A stretch of DNA of 64,000 nucleotides from Streptomyces sp. PCS3-D2 (GTDB lineage Bacteria; Actinomycetota; Actinomycetes; Streptomycetales; Streptomycetaceae): assembly GCF_000612545.2 (NCBI RefSeq), contig NZ_CP097800.1:3697001-3761000 (forward strand), in the 5' to 3' direction. Both the position numbers and the translations under genes were made by a program. The notes beneath the pieces are model-generated. The model made no database searches. It saw only the letters and a list, made by a program, of their open reading frames with translations, and was not told where the DNA came from. Below, piece by piece: positions 7,219 to 17,065 of this stretch. Position 1 is the first letter of the stretch. Every line of letters starts with the position of its first letter.

Positions 7219-9213
7219 ATGAGCACCGAACCCACCGAACACATAGCGCCGCGGCGGGCCCGGCACCATCCGCTGGCGCCACCCGACTGGCTGCTCCAGG
7301 GGCTGAAGCCGACCACCGCACCCGTCCCCTGGCCCGCCACCGTACGAGCGGCGGTGGCCCTGTCCGTCCCGCTCGCCGTCGGCTTCGCGCTGAACGAGCC
7401 CGAATACGGCGCGCTCGCCTCCATGGGCGCCCTCTCCGGAGTGATCGGCGACACCGCCGACGCCTACCGGATGCGCGTCCTGAACATCGCCGTCCCACAG
7501 GTCTTCGGCGCCGTCGGCGTGGCCCTGGGCACCCTCGTCTACGGCCACGGCTGGGTGGCCGTCGGCGCACTCACCCTCATCGCCCTGCTCTCCGGGATGA
7601 TCTCCTCCATCGGCACGGTCGCCTCCGTGTCCGGTCTGCTGCTCCTGCTCAACGCCGTGGTCGGGGCCGGTCTCCCGATGCCACGGCCCTGGTGGATCGC
7701 CCCGCTGCTGCTGAGCGCGGGCGGGCTCTTCGTCCTCGTCCTGACCCTGCTGGGCTGGCCGCTGCACGGCCGCCGACCGGAACGGACCGCGGTCGCCGCC
7801 ACCTACCGGGCCCTGGCGGACACCCTGGAAGCCGCCGGCGGCCCCGGCGACATCTACGACGAGCGGCGCCGCCGGGTCACCCGGGAACTCAACCGGGCCT
7901 ATGACCTGATCCTGGGCCGCCGGGCCCGCGTGCACGGGCGCAGCCCGTCGCTCGTCCGCATGCTCGCGCAGCTCAACGTGGTGATCCCGCTGGTGGAGGC
8001 CGCACCCGCCGCCCACCTGCGCGGGCGGCCGCTGCCTGCCGAGATCCCCGCGGCCGTACGGGAGCTCGCGGCGGCCGTCGAGGAGGGCCGCACCACAGCA
8101 CCCGCGCTCGACCTGCCCGAAGCCCGTACTCCCGCCGAACGGGCCGTGGACGCCGCACTGCGGCACGCCGCGTCGGTCGTCCACCTCGCCGAACCGGACC
8201 CGCACAACGTGGACGACCGCCTCGGCCGCCCCGCCGCGCTGACCGTGCGCACCCGGCGGGCGGTGCGCGACATGATGCTGTCCGAGGCCTCCTGGCGCTA
8301 CGGGCTGCGGCTCGCACTGTGCATCGGCCTCGCGCAGTCCCTCGTGTCGGTGGTCGAGCTCGAACGGTCCTACTGGATCGCGCTGACCGTCACCTTCGTC
8401 CTCAAACCGGACTTCGGCTCGGTGTTCTCCCGGGCCCTGCTGCGCGCCCTCGGCACCGCGATCGGGCTGGTCGTCGCCGCCGCCGTGCTCGCCGAAGTAC
8501 CGCGCGGCTGGTGGGACGTACCGGTCATGATGGTGCTCGGCGCGCTGATCCCGGTCTTCTCCGCCAAGGGCTACGCCTTCCAGACCGCCGCGATCACCCC
8601 GGTGATCCTGCTGCTCTCGGACCTGCTCAACCACCAGGGCTTCGACCTGATCCGCCCCCGGCTGCTGGACAGCCTGATCGGCTGCGCCATCACCCTGACC
8701 GCCGGATACCTGCTGTGGCCGGAGAGCTGGCACACCCGCATCGGGGACCGGCTCGCCGACACCGTGGACGACGCCGCCCGTTACGTGGAACGGGCCTTCG
8801 CACCGGCCGCGGACGACGCGGCCCTCGCGGCGGCCAGGACCACCCGCCTCCAGGCCCGGCGGCGGCTGTACCGCGACCTGTCGGGCGTACGCAGCGAGTT
8901 CCAGCGGGCGCTGACCGAGCCCCCGCCGACCGGCACCCGGGCCGCCGCCTGGTGGCCGCTGGTGGTCGCCGTCGAGCGGATCGTGGACGCGTCCACCGCC
9001 GCCCGGGTCCGCGTCAACCACGGCGCCCCGCCGCCCGCGGCCGAGGAGGTGGCGGCCGTCGCGCGACAGCTGCGGGAACTGGCCGGCCGGGTGCGCAGCA
9101 GCACCGTCCCGGTCCGGGTCGAGGGCGAACCGGAGGGCGACCAGTCGGGCGTCCTGGCCCCCGTCCACCAAGAGCTCGCGGCCGCCCGCGCCATCACCCG
9201 GCCGGAGCGCTGA
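7219..9213 (+). CDS. FUSC-family inner membrane protein
   Basis: 664 aa. Two membrane blocks (about residues 45-180 and 345-500), each followed by a cytoplasmic helical domain, are the FUSC/aromatic acid exporter layout. The second block carries the recognisable YWIALTVTFVLKPDFGSVFSRALLRALGT run of the FUSC_2-type domain. The ATG at 7219 follows AACGGGA. It probably exports small organic or aromatic compounds; the substrate is unknown. It may be co-transcribed with the lipoprotein and sensor kinase that follow (gap of 37 bases). Confidence 0.88.
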   Translation: MSTEPTEHIAPRRARHHPLAPPDWLLQGLKPTTAPVPWPATVRAAVALSVPLAVGFALNEPEYGALASMGALSGVIGDTADAYRMRVLNIAVPQVFGAVGVALGTLVYGHGWVAVGALTLIALLSGMISSIGTVASVSGLLLLLNAVVGAGLPMPRPWWIAPLLLSAGGLFVLVLTLLGWPLHGRRPERTAVAATYRALADTLEAAGGPGDIYDERRRRVTRELNRAYDLILGRRARVHGRSPSLVRMLAQLNVVIPLVEAAPAAHLRGRPLPAEIPAAVRELAAAVEEGRTTAPALDLPEARTPAERAVDAALRHAASVVHLAEPDPHNVDDRLGRPAALTVRTRRAVRDMMLSEASWRYGLRLALCIGLAQSLVSVVELERSYWIALTVTFVLKPDFGSVFSRALLRALGTAIGLVVAAAVLAEVPRGWWDVPVMMVLGALIPVFSAKGYAFQTAAITPVILLLSDLLNHQGFDLIRPRLLDSLIGCAITLTAGYLLWPESWHTRIGDRLADTVDDAARYVERAFAPAADDAALAAARTTRLQARRRLYRDLSGVRSEFQRALTEPPPTGTRAAAWWPLVVAVERIVDASTAARVRVNHGAPPPAAEEVAAVARQLRELAGRVRSSTVPVRVEGEPEGDQSGVLAPVHQELAAARAITRPER

Positions 9214-9250
9214 CCGGGCCGGGGGAAGGCGGACGGGAGAGCATCGGACC

Positions 9251-9943
9251 ATGTACCGCGCCCCGGCCGTCCTGGCCCTCGCTCTGGCCCTGGCGGGGTG
9301 CGCCGACGTGGAGGGGCTGCACAGCGAGGGCGACCTGGGCACGGTGCACGCCCCGCAGAGCCTGTGGAAGGACATCCGCCCCGACCCGCCCCCGAAGCCG
9401 GGCACGTCCTCCGTGGTCCCGGGCCTGCCCGTGGTGCCGGGCCTCAGCATGCGCGCGGTGAACCCGGTGGGCGTCGTACGCGCCGACGTCACCTCCGCCA
9501 CCGAGGAGGACGGCGGCACGGGCCGGCTGGTCGACCAGCGGGCCGCCCAGCGGCTCGCGCTCTGCACACAGGCTGTGGACGGCGGCCCCGACTGCCCGGT
9601 GCGCCCCGCGGTCTTCCACGATCTGACGGGCAACGGCCGGGAGGAGCTGATCACCGCCCTGGACATCGACGGCCGGCTCAGCGAGCTGCGCGTCTACACC
9701 GTCCGGGACGACGGGAGGATCGCCCGGATCCTGTCCCGGCGAGCGGTGCTGGAGGGGGTGGAGGTGGCCGCCGGACACCTGGCCGTCCGCGAGCCGACCT
9801 CGAACCCCGCCTACGTCGCCGTCGCCGACTACGTCTGGGACCCGAAGGGCGGGCTCATGAACCTCAGCCAGCTCACCCTCGACGACTGCCCCGCCCTCAC
9901 CGGCGTTCCGCTCGGCACGGACGAGCAGCGATGCACGCGCTGA
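9251..9943 (+). CDS. Lipoprotein coupled to a sensor kinase
   Basis: 230 aa. Signal peptide with lipobox LAGC (Cys near residue 17), so the mature protein is tethered outside the membrane. A Pro-rich linker precedes a domain with FHDLTGNGREELITALDIDG, similar to FG-GAP/VCBS-like beta-propeller blades. Its last 13 bases overlap the kinase gene, which implies translational coupling. A lipoprotein paired with a histidine kinase is likely an accessory sensor, as CseA is for CseBC; this is inference. Confidence 0.8.
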   Translation: MYRAPAVLALALALAGCADVEGLHSEGDLGTVHAPQSLWKDIRPDPPPKPGTSSVVPGLPVVPGLSMRAVNPVGVVRADVTSATEEDGGTGRLVDQRAAQRLALCTQAVDGGPDCPVRPAVFHDLTGNGREELITALDIDGRLSELRVYTVRDDGRIARILSRRAVLEGVEVAAGHLAVREPTSNPAYVAVADYVWDPKGGLMNLSQLTLDDCPALTGVPLGTDEQRCTR

Positions 9944-11199
9944 GCAGCCTCCGCTGGAAGATCGCCCTGACCACCACGGCGGTGTGCTGCGCGGTCGCCG
10001 CCGTGCTCGGGGTGCTGGTGCACAACGTGGTCGCGGCGCAGATCGTCGGCGAGGTCCGCAAGGACGCGGACACGGCCCTGGAGCACGCCCTCAGCCACTA
10101 CGAGTACGGCACCACGCACGGCGACGTGAACATCGTCCTCGACCCGCCCCAGCTCCCCCGCCCGCTGCGCGAGCTGGTCGCCGGCGGCGACACCGGCAGC
10201 ATGGTCGGCGCGTACGGGGGCAAGCCCGTCATGTGGGCCGCCGCGCCCGCCGACCAGCAGGCCCTCGCCGTGTGGATCCCCTTCGGGGACACCCGCGAAC
10301 GGTTGCGGGACATCGACGCCGCGATCCTCGCCTCGGCCGCACTGGCCGCCGGGGTGGTGGCACTGGCCGGCCTCTTCCTCGCCGACCGGATCAGCCGGCG
10401 GCTCTCGAAGACCGCCGCCGTGGCCCGCCGGATCAGCGCCGGGGACCTGGACGCCCGGGTGGGGTTCCCCACCCGCGCGGACGACCGGCGGCCGGGCCGC
10501 CGCTCCCGGGACCGGGACGAGGTACGGGACGTGGCGCAGGCACTGGACCTGATGGCCGGGTCGCTCCAGGAACGGCTGGAGGCCGAGAAGCGCTTCACGG
10601 CGGACGTGGCGCACGAGCTGAGGACCCCGCTCACCGGCTCGCTGGCCGCGGCGGCCCTGCTGCCGGAGGGCCGCCCCAAGGAGATGATCAACGACCGACT
10701 GAAGGCGCTGCACCTGCTGACCGAGGACCTGCTGGAGATCTCCCGGCTCGAATCGGGCGTGGAACGGGCCGACCTCGCGCGGGTGGAACTCGGCAGGGCG
10801 GTGGGACGGGCCGTGGCGGGAGCCGGACCCGCCGTCTCGGTACGGGTGATCCGCGACGCGGCGGTGCTCACCGACCGGCGGCGCCTCGACCGGATCCTGG
10901 CCAACCTGCTGGCCAACGCCCACAAGCACGGCAGGCCGCCGATCGAGGTGACCGTGGACGGCCCGGTGGTCACGGTCCGCGACCACGGGCCCGGCTACCC
11001 GCCGGAGCTGATCGAGCAGGGCCCCCAGCGCTTCCGCACGGGAGACCCGGGGCGCGGGCGCGGCCACGGTCTGGGGCTGACGATCGTGGCGGGGCAGGCG
11101 GCGGTCCTGGAGATCACACTGAGCTTCGCCAACGCCCCGGACGGGGGCGCGTTGACGACGCTCAGGTTCCCCGTCGGACGCCTGCCGGGCGGGGATTGA
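9931..11199 (+). CDS. Orphan membrane sensor histidine kinase
   Basis: 422 aa. TM1 about 12-35, an external sensor loop of about 95 residues, TM2 about 130-151, HAMP about 152-215, HisKA with FTADVAHELRTPLTG (phospho-acceptor His 228) and a HATPase domain with an N-box (ANLLANAHKHG), RDHGPGYPP and RGHGLGLT. The start ATG at 9931 lies inside the upstream lipoprotein gene. No response regulator is adjacent: upstream is a lipoprotein and downstream a convergent gene. The regulator partner must be encoded elsewhere. Confidence 0.92.
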   Translation: MHALSSLRWKIALTTTAVCCAVAAVLGVLVHNVVAAQIVGEVRKDADTALEHALSHYEYGTTHGDVNIVLDPPQLPRPLRELVAGGDTGSMVGAYGGKPVMWAAAPADQQALAVWIPFGDTRERLRDIDAAILASAALAAGVVALAGLFLADRISRRLSKTAAVARRISAGDLDARVGFPTRADDRRPGRRSRDRDEVRDVAQALDLMAGSLQERLEAEKRFTADVAHELRTPLTGSLAAAALLPEGRPKEMINDRLKALHLLTEDLLEISRLESGVERADLARVELGRAVGRAVAGAGPAVSVRVIRDAAVLTDRRRLDRILANLLANAHKHGRPPIEVTVDGPVVTVRDHGPGYPPELIEQGPQRFRTGDPGRGRGHGLGLTIVAGQAAVLEITLSFANAPDGGALTTLRFPVGRLPGGD

Positions 11200-11205
11200 T
11201 CGCGC

Positions 11206-11237
11206 GGGCCCGGTGTTTCACGTGAAACACCGGGCCC
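11206..11237. promoter_or_regulatory. parS: parS (copy 2) embedded in a 32-bp perfect palindrome
   Basis: The 16-bp parS TGTTTCACGTGAAACA at 11214-11229 is extended by GGGCCCGG/CCGGGCCC on both sides, making a perfect palindrome of 32 bp. It lies between the convergent kinase and phosphatase genes. The transcript could fold into a long G/C-capped hairpin, so the site may double as a bidirectional terminator. Confidence 0.92.
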
Positions 11238-11254
11238 CACACGGGCGATGCCGC

Positions 11255-13342
11255 TCAGACGCCGATGTTCTTGCCGTCCTTGCGCCAGACCGAGACGACG
11301 GCCGGGCGGACGATCTTGCCGGGACCGTCGGGCCACACCGACTGCGGCTTCTCGACGGACGCGCCGTCGATCTCGCCCGGGTGCTGGACGGCCACCAGGA
11401 CGCGCTTGTCCTGGATCAGCGGGCCGCAGGTCTCGGCACCGCGCGGCACGGTCAGGAACTGCTTCAGCTCGCCGCGGCGTTCACCGCTGGTGGCGACGCC
11501 GAACAGGCCGTCGTGGGAGCCGAGCTGGTTGCCGTCGGTGGAGATCCACAGGTTGCCGTGCGGGTCGAAGGCCACGTTGTCGGGGCAGGAAATCGGGCTG
11601 ACCTTGTCCTTCGGGAAGCCGGCGAAGTAGGTCGCCGGATCGTTCGGGTCGCCGGCGACCAGGAAGAGCCGCCAGGCGAAGCCGTCGCCGGCCGGGTCGT
11701 CGAAGTTCTCGGCGAGCTCCAGGATCTGGCCGTGCTTGTTCAGGTTGCGCGGGTTGGCCTCGGTGGCGCCTTCCTTGCCGGGCTTGCCGCGGTCGGTGTT
11801 GTTGGTGAGCGCGATGTAGACGCGGCCGGTGCGCGGCGAGGGCTCGACATCCTCGGGGCGGTCCATCTTGGTGGCGCCCACCTTGTCGGCGGCCTGGCGC
11901 GTGAAGACGTACACCTCCTCGGCGGTCATGCCCTCGACGTGCGAGACGTTGCCGGTGGCCAGCTTGATCCAGACGCCGGAGCCGTCGAACTCGCCGTCGG
12001 AGGGGATCGTGCCGGTGCCGTCGATCTCAGCGGCCGGGCTGTCACCGGTGAGCTTGGCGACGTAGAGCGTGCCCTCGTCGAGCAGCGTGAGGTTGTGCTC
12101 CTTCGCCGCGCGCGAATTGCCCTTCTTCATCTGCTTCGACGAAACGAACTTGTAGAAGTAGTCGAAGCGCTCGTCGTCGCCCATGTAGACGACCGGGCGG
12201 CCGTCCTCGGTCAAACGCGGCTGCGCGGCCTCGTGCTTGAAGCGGCCCAGCGCGGTGCGCTTGCGCGGGACGGAGTTCGGGTCGTACGGGTCCAGCTCGA
12301 CGACCCAGCCGAAGCGGTGCGACTCGTGGGGCTCCTGGGCCACGTCGAAGCGCTTGTCGAAGCGCTCCCACTTGCGCTCGGTGGCGCCGGAGGTCACGCC
12401 GTAGCGCTTCAGGCGGGCGGCGGCAGCAGGGTCGGTGACCTGGCCGGCGTTGCCGAAGTACTGGTTGAAGTTCTCCTCACCGTGGAGCGTGGTGCCCCAC
12501 GGGGTGGTGCCGCCGGCGCAGTTGTTGAGGGTGCCGAGCACCTTGGTGCCGGTCGGGTCGACGGAGGTCTTGAGCAGGGCGCTGCCCGCGGCCGGACCGG
12601 TCATCCGGAACTCGCTGGTGGCCGTCAGGCGGCGGTTCAGCTGGTGGCGGGAGACGGCGGTCAGCTTGCCGCTGCGGTGGTCCTCCTGGACGACGACCAC
12701 CGACAGGCCGTGCGCGGCCCAGGCGATCTCGACCTGCTCGCGGGTCGGGTTGGCCGGATCGTACGCCTTGAACATCAGGACTTCGTCCGTGTACTCGTGG
12801 TTGGCCACGAGCAGCTGCTGGCGTTCGTAGCCCCCGCCGAGCGGCAGAAGGCTCAGGAAGTCGTTGTTGTAGCCGAACTGGCCGGCCTGTGCAGCGGCGG
12901 TCTGCTTGTCGGCGTTGAAGCCCGGGGCGCCCTTGATGATCGGGTCGCCCCAGCGGATGACCACGTTCTGCTCATGGCCCTCGGGGACGGTGACCTTGTC
13001 GTCGGTGTTCGGCGCGACGGACGTGAAGCGCAGGCCGCGGGCGGCTTCGCCGCGCCGGCCCGCACCGGCGGCCGCGGCGTCGGCGACGGGAGCCGCGCTG
13101 GCGGTCTGGCCCGACGCACTGAGCGCGACGGCGGAACCGGCCGCGGTGGCGACCGTCACGACGGCGGCGGAGCGGAGCATCGCGCGGCGGGAGTAGGCGC
13201 GGGCTATCACATCGCCCGCGTACTCGTTGTCGCTCGTGTTCGGCACCTCGTGGAAGCAGGCGTCACCACAGCGGTAACGACAGGTGAGAGCGGAACGGCC
13301 GCTCCCATGCGGGTTGCCGATGAACGGCAGGAGCTTGCGCAC
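11255..13342 (-). CDS. phoX: PhoX-family alkaline phosphatase (DUF839), Tat-exported
   Basis: 695 aa. The GTG at 13342 is preceded by GGAGGA seven bases upstream and begins VRKLLPFIGNPHG. A Cys-rich leader (CRYRCGDACFHEVPNTSDNEY) comes before the twin-arginine motif SRRAMLRS (Arg 52-53) and a hydrophobic run to ASAAP near 85. The mature part is a PhoX/DUF839 beta-propeller: GDDERFDYFYKFVS, FPKDKVSPISCPDNVAFDPHGNLWISTDG. PhoX enzymes are Ca/Fe-dependent phosphomonoesterases released under phosphate starvation. A PHO box at 13434-13455 supports PhoP control. Confidence 0.9.
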   Translation of the reverse strand: MRKLLPFIGNPHGSGRSALTCRYRCGDACFHEVPNTSDNEYAGDVIARAYSRRAMLRSAAVVTVATAAGSAVALSASGQTASAAPVADAAAAGAGRRGEAARGLRFTSVAPNTDDKVTVPEGHEQNVVIRWGDPIIKGAPGFNADKQTAAAQAGQFGYNNDFLSLLPLGGGYERQQLLVANHEYTDEVLMFKAYDPANPTREQVEIAWAAHGLSVVVVQEDHRSGKLTAVSRHQLNRRLTATSEFRMTGPAAGSALLKTSVDPTGTKVLGTLNNCAGGTTPWGTTLHGEENFNQYFGNAGQVTDPAAAARLKRYGVTSGATERKWERFDKRFDVAQEPHESHRFGWVVELDPYDPNSVPRKRTALGRFKHEAAQPRLTEDGRPVVYMGDDERFDYFYKFVSSKQMKKGNSRAAKEHNLTLLDEGTLYVAKLTGDSPAAEIDGTGTIPSDGEFDGSGVWIKLATGNVSHVEGMTAEEVYVFTRQAADKVGATKMDRPEDVEPSPRTGRVYIALTNNTDRGKPGKEGATEANPRNLNKHGQILELAENFDDPAGDGFAWRLFLVAGDPNDPATYFAGFPKDKVSPISCPDNVAFDPHGNLWISTDGNQLGSHDGLFGVATSGERRGELKQFLTVPRGAETCGPLIQDKRVLVAVQHPGEIDGASVEKPQSVWPDGPGKIVRPAVVSVWRKDGKNIGV

Positions 13343-13433
13343 GAGTGTCCTCCGAGTGGCTGCGTGGGCGCCGACAACGTGTCGGAACAATCCAGCCGCG
13401 ACGGTAGGCCCGGGTTGCGCCGAAGCGGCGGCG

Positions 13434-13455
13434 TGGGGATGAACGATGGGTGAAC
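13434..13455 (-). promoter_or_regulatory. PHO box (PhoP direct-repeat site) upstream of phoX
   Basis: Read on the minus strand: GTTCACCCATC followed directly by GTTCATCCCCA, two units of the streptomycete PhoP direct repeat (GTTCACC core) with exactly 11-bp spacing. It lies about 92 bases upstream of the phoX GTG. The rest of 13343-13636 shows no gene. Confidence 0.8.
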
Positions 13456-13636
13456 CCGGCACGTCGGAGCGGCAGTTCAGGAGCGGCATGATCACCTCAG
13501 GGAGCCGGGCGCCACGAAGGGCGCCCCTGCCGAAGATCCAGCCGGGCGGCCGATAACCTTACGTGTCCACTCTGGGCAGGGATCAACCGCGCAGCACGGA
13601 CAAATGACGCACGCACTCATGCGAAAGGCCTGGCCC

Positions 13637-15043
13637 ATGGGTATTCGGAGCTTGTTGCGCAAGGTGTTCGGACGGTCTGCGGAACCGGTTCCGGAAACCA
13701 CCGACGCCACCTCGGCCGCTGTCCCGAACCAGGCGGAACGCACCCCTCTGGATGCGGCCGCCGACCTCGTGGCGGCGTCCTTCGACAATCCGACGGTTCC
13801 CCCGCAGTCCTCGCCGCGGGACCCGGAGCCCGGTACGGTCCTGACGGTCCCCGCCACGGCAGCGGACCCCACGGTCCCGGAGGCCCGCCGCCCGTCTTCC
13901 TCCTCGAAGCCCGACCAGGAACCCCCCGCCCCGGCGGAGCCGGCGACCGCCGAAGCCGATGGCGATGGCGATGCCGCCGCCGCGCAGGCACAGGCCCCCG
14001 TCACGGCGGAACCGCAGGACGAGCAGCCCGAGGCGCCCGCGCCGCAGGCGGAACCCGCCGAGGCGCAGGTCGCAACCGAGGCGCCCGCGCCGCAGGCCGA
14101 AGCCGAAGCCGAAGCCGAAGCCGAAGCTCACAACGAGCAGCCCGCAGCCGAAGCCCCGGCCCCCCTCACCGAACAACCCGACACCACCGCCCCCGCGGAG
14201 CCGGCGACCGCCGAAGCCGATGGCGATGGCGATGCCGCCGCCGCGCAGGCACAGGCCCCCGTCACGGCGGAACCGCAGGACGAGCAGCCCGAGGCGCCCG
14301 CGCCGCAGGCGGAACCGCAGGCTCACGCCGAGCAGCCCGCAGCGGACGCGCCGCCGGCAGCGGCGGAGGCCGAACCGCAGGCGGGGCCCGCGTATGCGGC
14401 GGCCGTCGTGCGGAAGCGGGCGCCCGGGGTGTCCGCCGCGTACAAGGCCGCCGGAACGGTGCTCCGCGGCAAGGGGAAGGCCGGCGCCCGCGCCACGGTC
14501 TACCTCGTCCTCGACCGCTCCGGTTCGATGCGCGGCTTCTACAAGGACGGCAGCGCCCAGCACCTCGCCGACCACGCCCTCGCCCTCGCCGCGCACCTCG
14601 ACGACGAGGCGACCGTGCACACCGTGTTCTTCTCCACGGAGGTGGACGGCACCGCCGACCTGACCCTCGACAGCCACTACGGCTCCTGGGTCGAGGGCCG
14701 CCACGCCGAGCTCGGCCGGATGGGCCGCACCAGCTACCACGTGGCCGTGGAGGCCGTCGTGGAGCACTACCTCAAGGGCGGCGGCGAGGGCCCGGCCCTG
14801 GTCGTCTTCCAGACGGACGGCGCCCCCGACAACCGCCAGCCCGCCCGGCAGGCGCTGGCCGAGGCCGCCACCCGGGCCCCCGGCATCCACTGGCAGTTCG
14901 TGGCCTTCGGCGACCACGACTCCAAGGCCTTCGACTTCCTGCGCAAGCTGGACGCCGAGAACGCCGGCTTCTTCCACGCCGGTCCCGCCCCCGCCGAGCT
15001 GACCTCCTCGGCCCTCCTCAAGGGCGTCCTGGAGAAGTTCTGA
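13637..15043 (+). CDS. VWA-domain protein (TerF-like) with a duplicated acidic linker
   Basis: 468 aa from the ATG at 13637, which has GAAAGG upstream and the [13 protein letters not shown] start typical of this family. Residues about 20-260 are a low-complexity Ala/Pro/Glu/Gln region that includes two identical copies of a 40-residue block. The C-terminal 200 residues are a von Willebrand A domain with an intact MIDAS (VLDRSGSM, later FQTDGAPDN) of the tellurite-resistance TerF type. It is probably cytosolic; the function in streptomycetes is unsettled. No ter genes are nearby. Confidence 0.85.
   Translation: MGIRSLLRKVFGRSAEPVPETTDATSAAVPNQAERTPLDAAADLVAASFDNPTVPPQSSPRDPEPGTVLTVPATAADPTVPEARRPSSSSKPDQEPPAPAEPATAEADGDGDAAAAQAQAPVTAEPQDEQPEAPAPQAEPAEAQVATEAPAPQAEAEAEAEAEAHNEQPAAEAPAPLTEQPDTTAPAEPATAEADGDGDAAAAQAQAPVTAEPQDEQPEAPAPQAEPQAHAEQPAADAPPAAAEAEPQAGPAYAAAVVRKRAPGVSAAYKAAGTVLRGKGKAGARATVYLVLDRSGSMRGFYKDGSAQHLADHALALAAHLDDEATVHTVFFSTEVDGTADLTLDSHYGSWVEGRHAELGRMGRTSYHVAVEAVVEHYLKGGGEGPALVVFQTDGAPDNRQPARQALAEAATRAPGIHWQFVAFGDHDSKAFDFLRKLDAENAGFFHAGPAPAELTSSALLKGVLEKF
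13934..14316 (+). repeat. 122-bp perfect in-frame direct repeat inside the VWA gene
   Basis: Bases 13934-14055 and 14195-14316 are identical. The offset is 261 bases (87 codons), so recombination between them would delete or add 87 codons without a frameshift. Confidence 0.92.
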
Positions 15044-15050
15044 GCACAAC

Positions 15051-15083
15051 GGAAGGGCCCGGGGGCAGCCCCCGGGCCCTTCC
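15051..15083. terminator. Bidirectional terminator between VWA gene and aspS
   Basis: Perfect 15-bp stem (15051-15065 with 15069-15083) around a 3-base loop, between convergent genes. Confidence 0.85.
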
Positions 15084-15112
15084 GCACGGCTACACCGCTA
15101 CCCGGCCACCGC

Positions 15113-16930
15113 TCAGCGCGCGGCGTCGGGGTGCACCGACTCCGCGATCGGCTTGGCGTCGGACGCCTTCGTCTCGACCGGCTTGCGCAGCGCGATGTTC
15201 AGCTCGCGCAGACGGGCCTCCTCCAGGACCGTCGGCGCGCCCATCATCAGGTCCTGCGCGTTGCCGTTGAGCGGGAAGGCGATGGTCTCGCGGATGTTCG
15301 GCTCGTCGGCCAGCAGCATCACGATGCGGTCCACGCCCGGGGCGATGCCGCCGTGCGGCGGGGCGCCGAGGCGGAAGGCGCGCAGCATGCCCGCGAACTC
15401 GCGCTCGACGGTCTCGGCCTCGTAGCCCGCGATCTCGAAGGCCTTCAGCATGACCTCGGGCTCGTGGTTGCGGATGGCGCCGGAGGACAGCTCGATGCCG
15501 TTGCAGACGATGTCGTACTGCCACGCCAGGATGTCGAGCGGGTCCTTCTCCTCCAGGTCCTTCATGCCACCCTGCGGCATGGAGAACGGGTTGTGGGAGA
15601 AGTCGATCTTGCCGGTCTCCTCGTCCTTCTCGTACATCGGGAAGTCGACGATCCAGCAGAAGCGGAAGACGTTGTCCTCGAAGTGGCCGGCGCGCTTGGC
15701 CGCCTCGACCCGGACCGGCCCCATGATCTTGGAGACCTCGTCGAACTCGCCGGCGCCGAAGAACACGGCGTGGCCGGGGACCAGACCCAGGCGCTCGGTG
15801 AGGACCTTGACGTTCTCCTCGGTGAGGAACTTGGCGATCGGGCCGGACAGCGAACCGTCCTCGCCCACGCGCACCCAGGCCAGGCCCTTCGCGCCCAGCG
15901 AGACCGCGTAGTCGCCGAGGCCGTCGAAGAACTTGCGCGGCTGGGCGGCGGTGTCCGGGACGGCCAGGGCACGCACGTGCTTGCCGGCGAACGCCTTGAA
16001 CTCCGAGCCCTCGAACACGTCGGTGATGTCGACGAGCTCCAGCTTGGCACGCAGGTCGGGCTTGTCGTTGCCGTACTTCAGCATCGACTCGCGGAACGGG
16101 ATCCGCGGGAACGGCGAGGTGACCTCGCGGCCGCCGCCGAACTCGGTGAAGAGCTCGGTCATCAGGCGCTCGATCGGCTGGAAGACGTCCTCCTGCTCGA
16201 CGAACGACATCTCGACGTCGAGCTGGTAGAACTCGCCCGGCGAGCGGTCGGCGCGGGCGTCCTCGTCGCGGAAGCAGGGTGCGATCTGGAAGTACCGGTC
16301 GAAGCCGGAGATCATCAGCAGCTGCTTGAACTGCTGCGGGGCCTGCGGCAGGGCGTAGAACTTGCCCGGGTTCAGGCGGGACGGCACCACGAAGTCACGG
16401 GCGCCCTCGGGGGAGGTCGCGGTGAGGATCGGGGTCGCCATCTCGTTGAAGCCGAGGGCCACCATCTTCGACCGGATCGAGGCGATGACCGCCGAGCGCA
16501 GCATGATGTTGCGGTGCATGCGCTCGCGGCGCAGGTCGAGGAAGCGGTACTCCAGACGCCGCTCCTCGTTCACGCCGTCGTCGGTGTTGATGGTGAACGG
16601 CAGCGGGGCGGCGGCGCCGAGCACCTCGACCTCGGCGACCTCGATCTCGATCTCGCCGGTCGGCAGGTCGGGGTTCACGTTGTCCGCGCCGCGGGAGACG
16701 ACCTTGCCGTCGATGCGGACCACGGTCTCCTTGGACACGCTGCTGAGGGCCTCGTTCGCCGCGGTGCCGGGGCGGGCGACCAGCTGCGTGATGCCGTAGT
16801 GGTCACGCAGATCGATGAAGAGGATGCCGCCCAGGTCTCGACGGTTGTGCAGCCAGCCGCTCAGTCGGACGTCGGCGGCGACGTCAGAGGCGCGGAGCTC
16901 GCCGCAGGTGTGGGACCTGTACCGATGCAT
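15113..16930 (-). CDS. aspS: Aspartyl-tRNA synthetase
   Basis: 605 aa, full bacterial length. N-terminal OB-fold anticodon domain ([21 protein letters not shown]), class II catalytic core with motif 2 ([25 protein letters not shown]), the bacterial GAD insertion in between, and motif 3 ([14 protein letters not shown]). It charges tRNA-Asp with aspartate; in organisms using GatCAB this enzyme can be non-discriminating, which cannot be told here. ATG start at 16930. Divergent from the SpoIIE-type gene across 135 bases. Confidence 0.97.
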   Translation of the reverse strand: MHRYRSHTCGELRASDVAADVRLSGWLHNRRDLGGILFIDLRDHYGITQLVARPGTAANEALSSVSKETVVRIDGKVVSRGADNVNPDLPTGEIEIEVAEVEVLGAAAPLPFTINTDDGVNEERRLEYRFLDLRRERMHRNIMLRSAVIASIRSKMVALGFNEMATPILTATSPEGARDFVVPSRLNPGKFYALPQAPQQFKQLLMISGFDRYFQIAPCFRDEDARADRSPGEFYQLDVEMSFVEQEDVFQPIERLMTELFTEFGGGREVTSPFPRIPFRESMLKYGNDKPDLRAKLELVDITDVFEGSEFKAFAGKHVRALAVPDTAAQPRKFFDGLGDYAVSLGAKGLAWVRVGEDGSLSGPIAKFLTEENVKVLTERLGLVPGHAVFFGAGEFDEVSKIMGPVRVEAAKRAGHFEDNVFRFCWIVDFPMYEKDEETGKIDFSHNPFSMPQGGMKDLEEKDPLDILAWQYDIVCNGIELSSGAIRNHEPEVMLKAFEIAGYEAETVEREFAGMLRAFRLGAPPHGGIAPGVDRIVMLLADEPNIRETIAFPLNGNAQDLMMGAPTVLEEARLRELNIALRKPVETKASDAKPIAESVHPDAAR

Positions 16931-17065
16931 CAGTCATCCAGTTCTACGCGATACCAGGGTGGATTCAACCGTCCCAAGGTTACCGTCCGGGGCGACGGCG
17001 GGGCGGGCAGTATCGCTCGCCTGCGCAAATGCGCGCGACAGGCACCGAAGAGGCACGTAACGGAT

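Noticed and set aside
6580-9666. 1028-codon minus-strand frame under the FUSC gene
   Set aside because: Shadow of FUSC and neighbours; no family pattern and opposite codon bias.
11213-13453. 746-codon plus-strand frame opposite phoX
   Set aside because: Antisense shadow of phoX, starting inside the parS palindrome; composition is low-complexity Val/Gly/Arg.
15131-17065. Open frame on the plus strand running through aspS into the SpoIIE-type gene
   Set aside because: It is antisense to the well-supported aspS gene; such long open antisense frames are common in G+C-rich DNA. The SpoIIE-type protein starts to look like protein family only from 17066.
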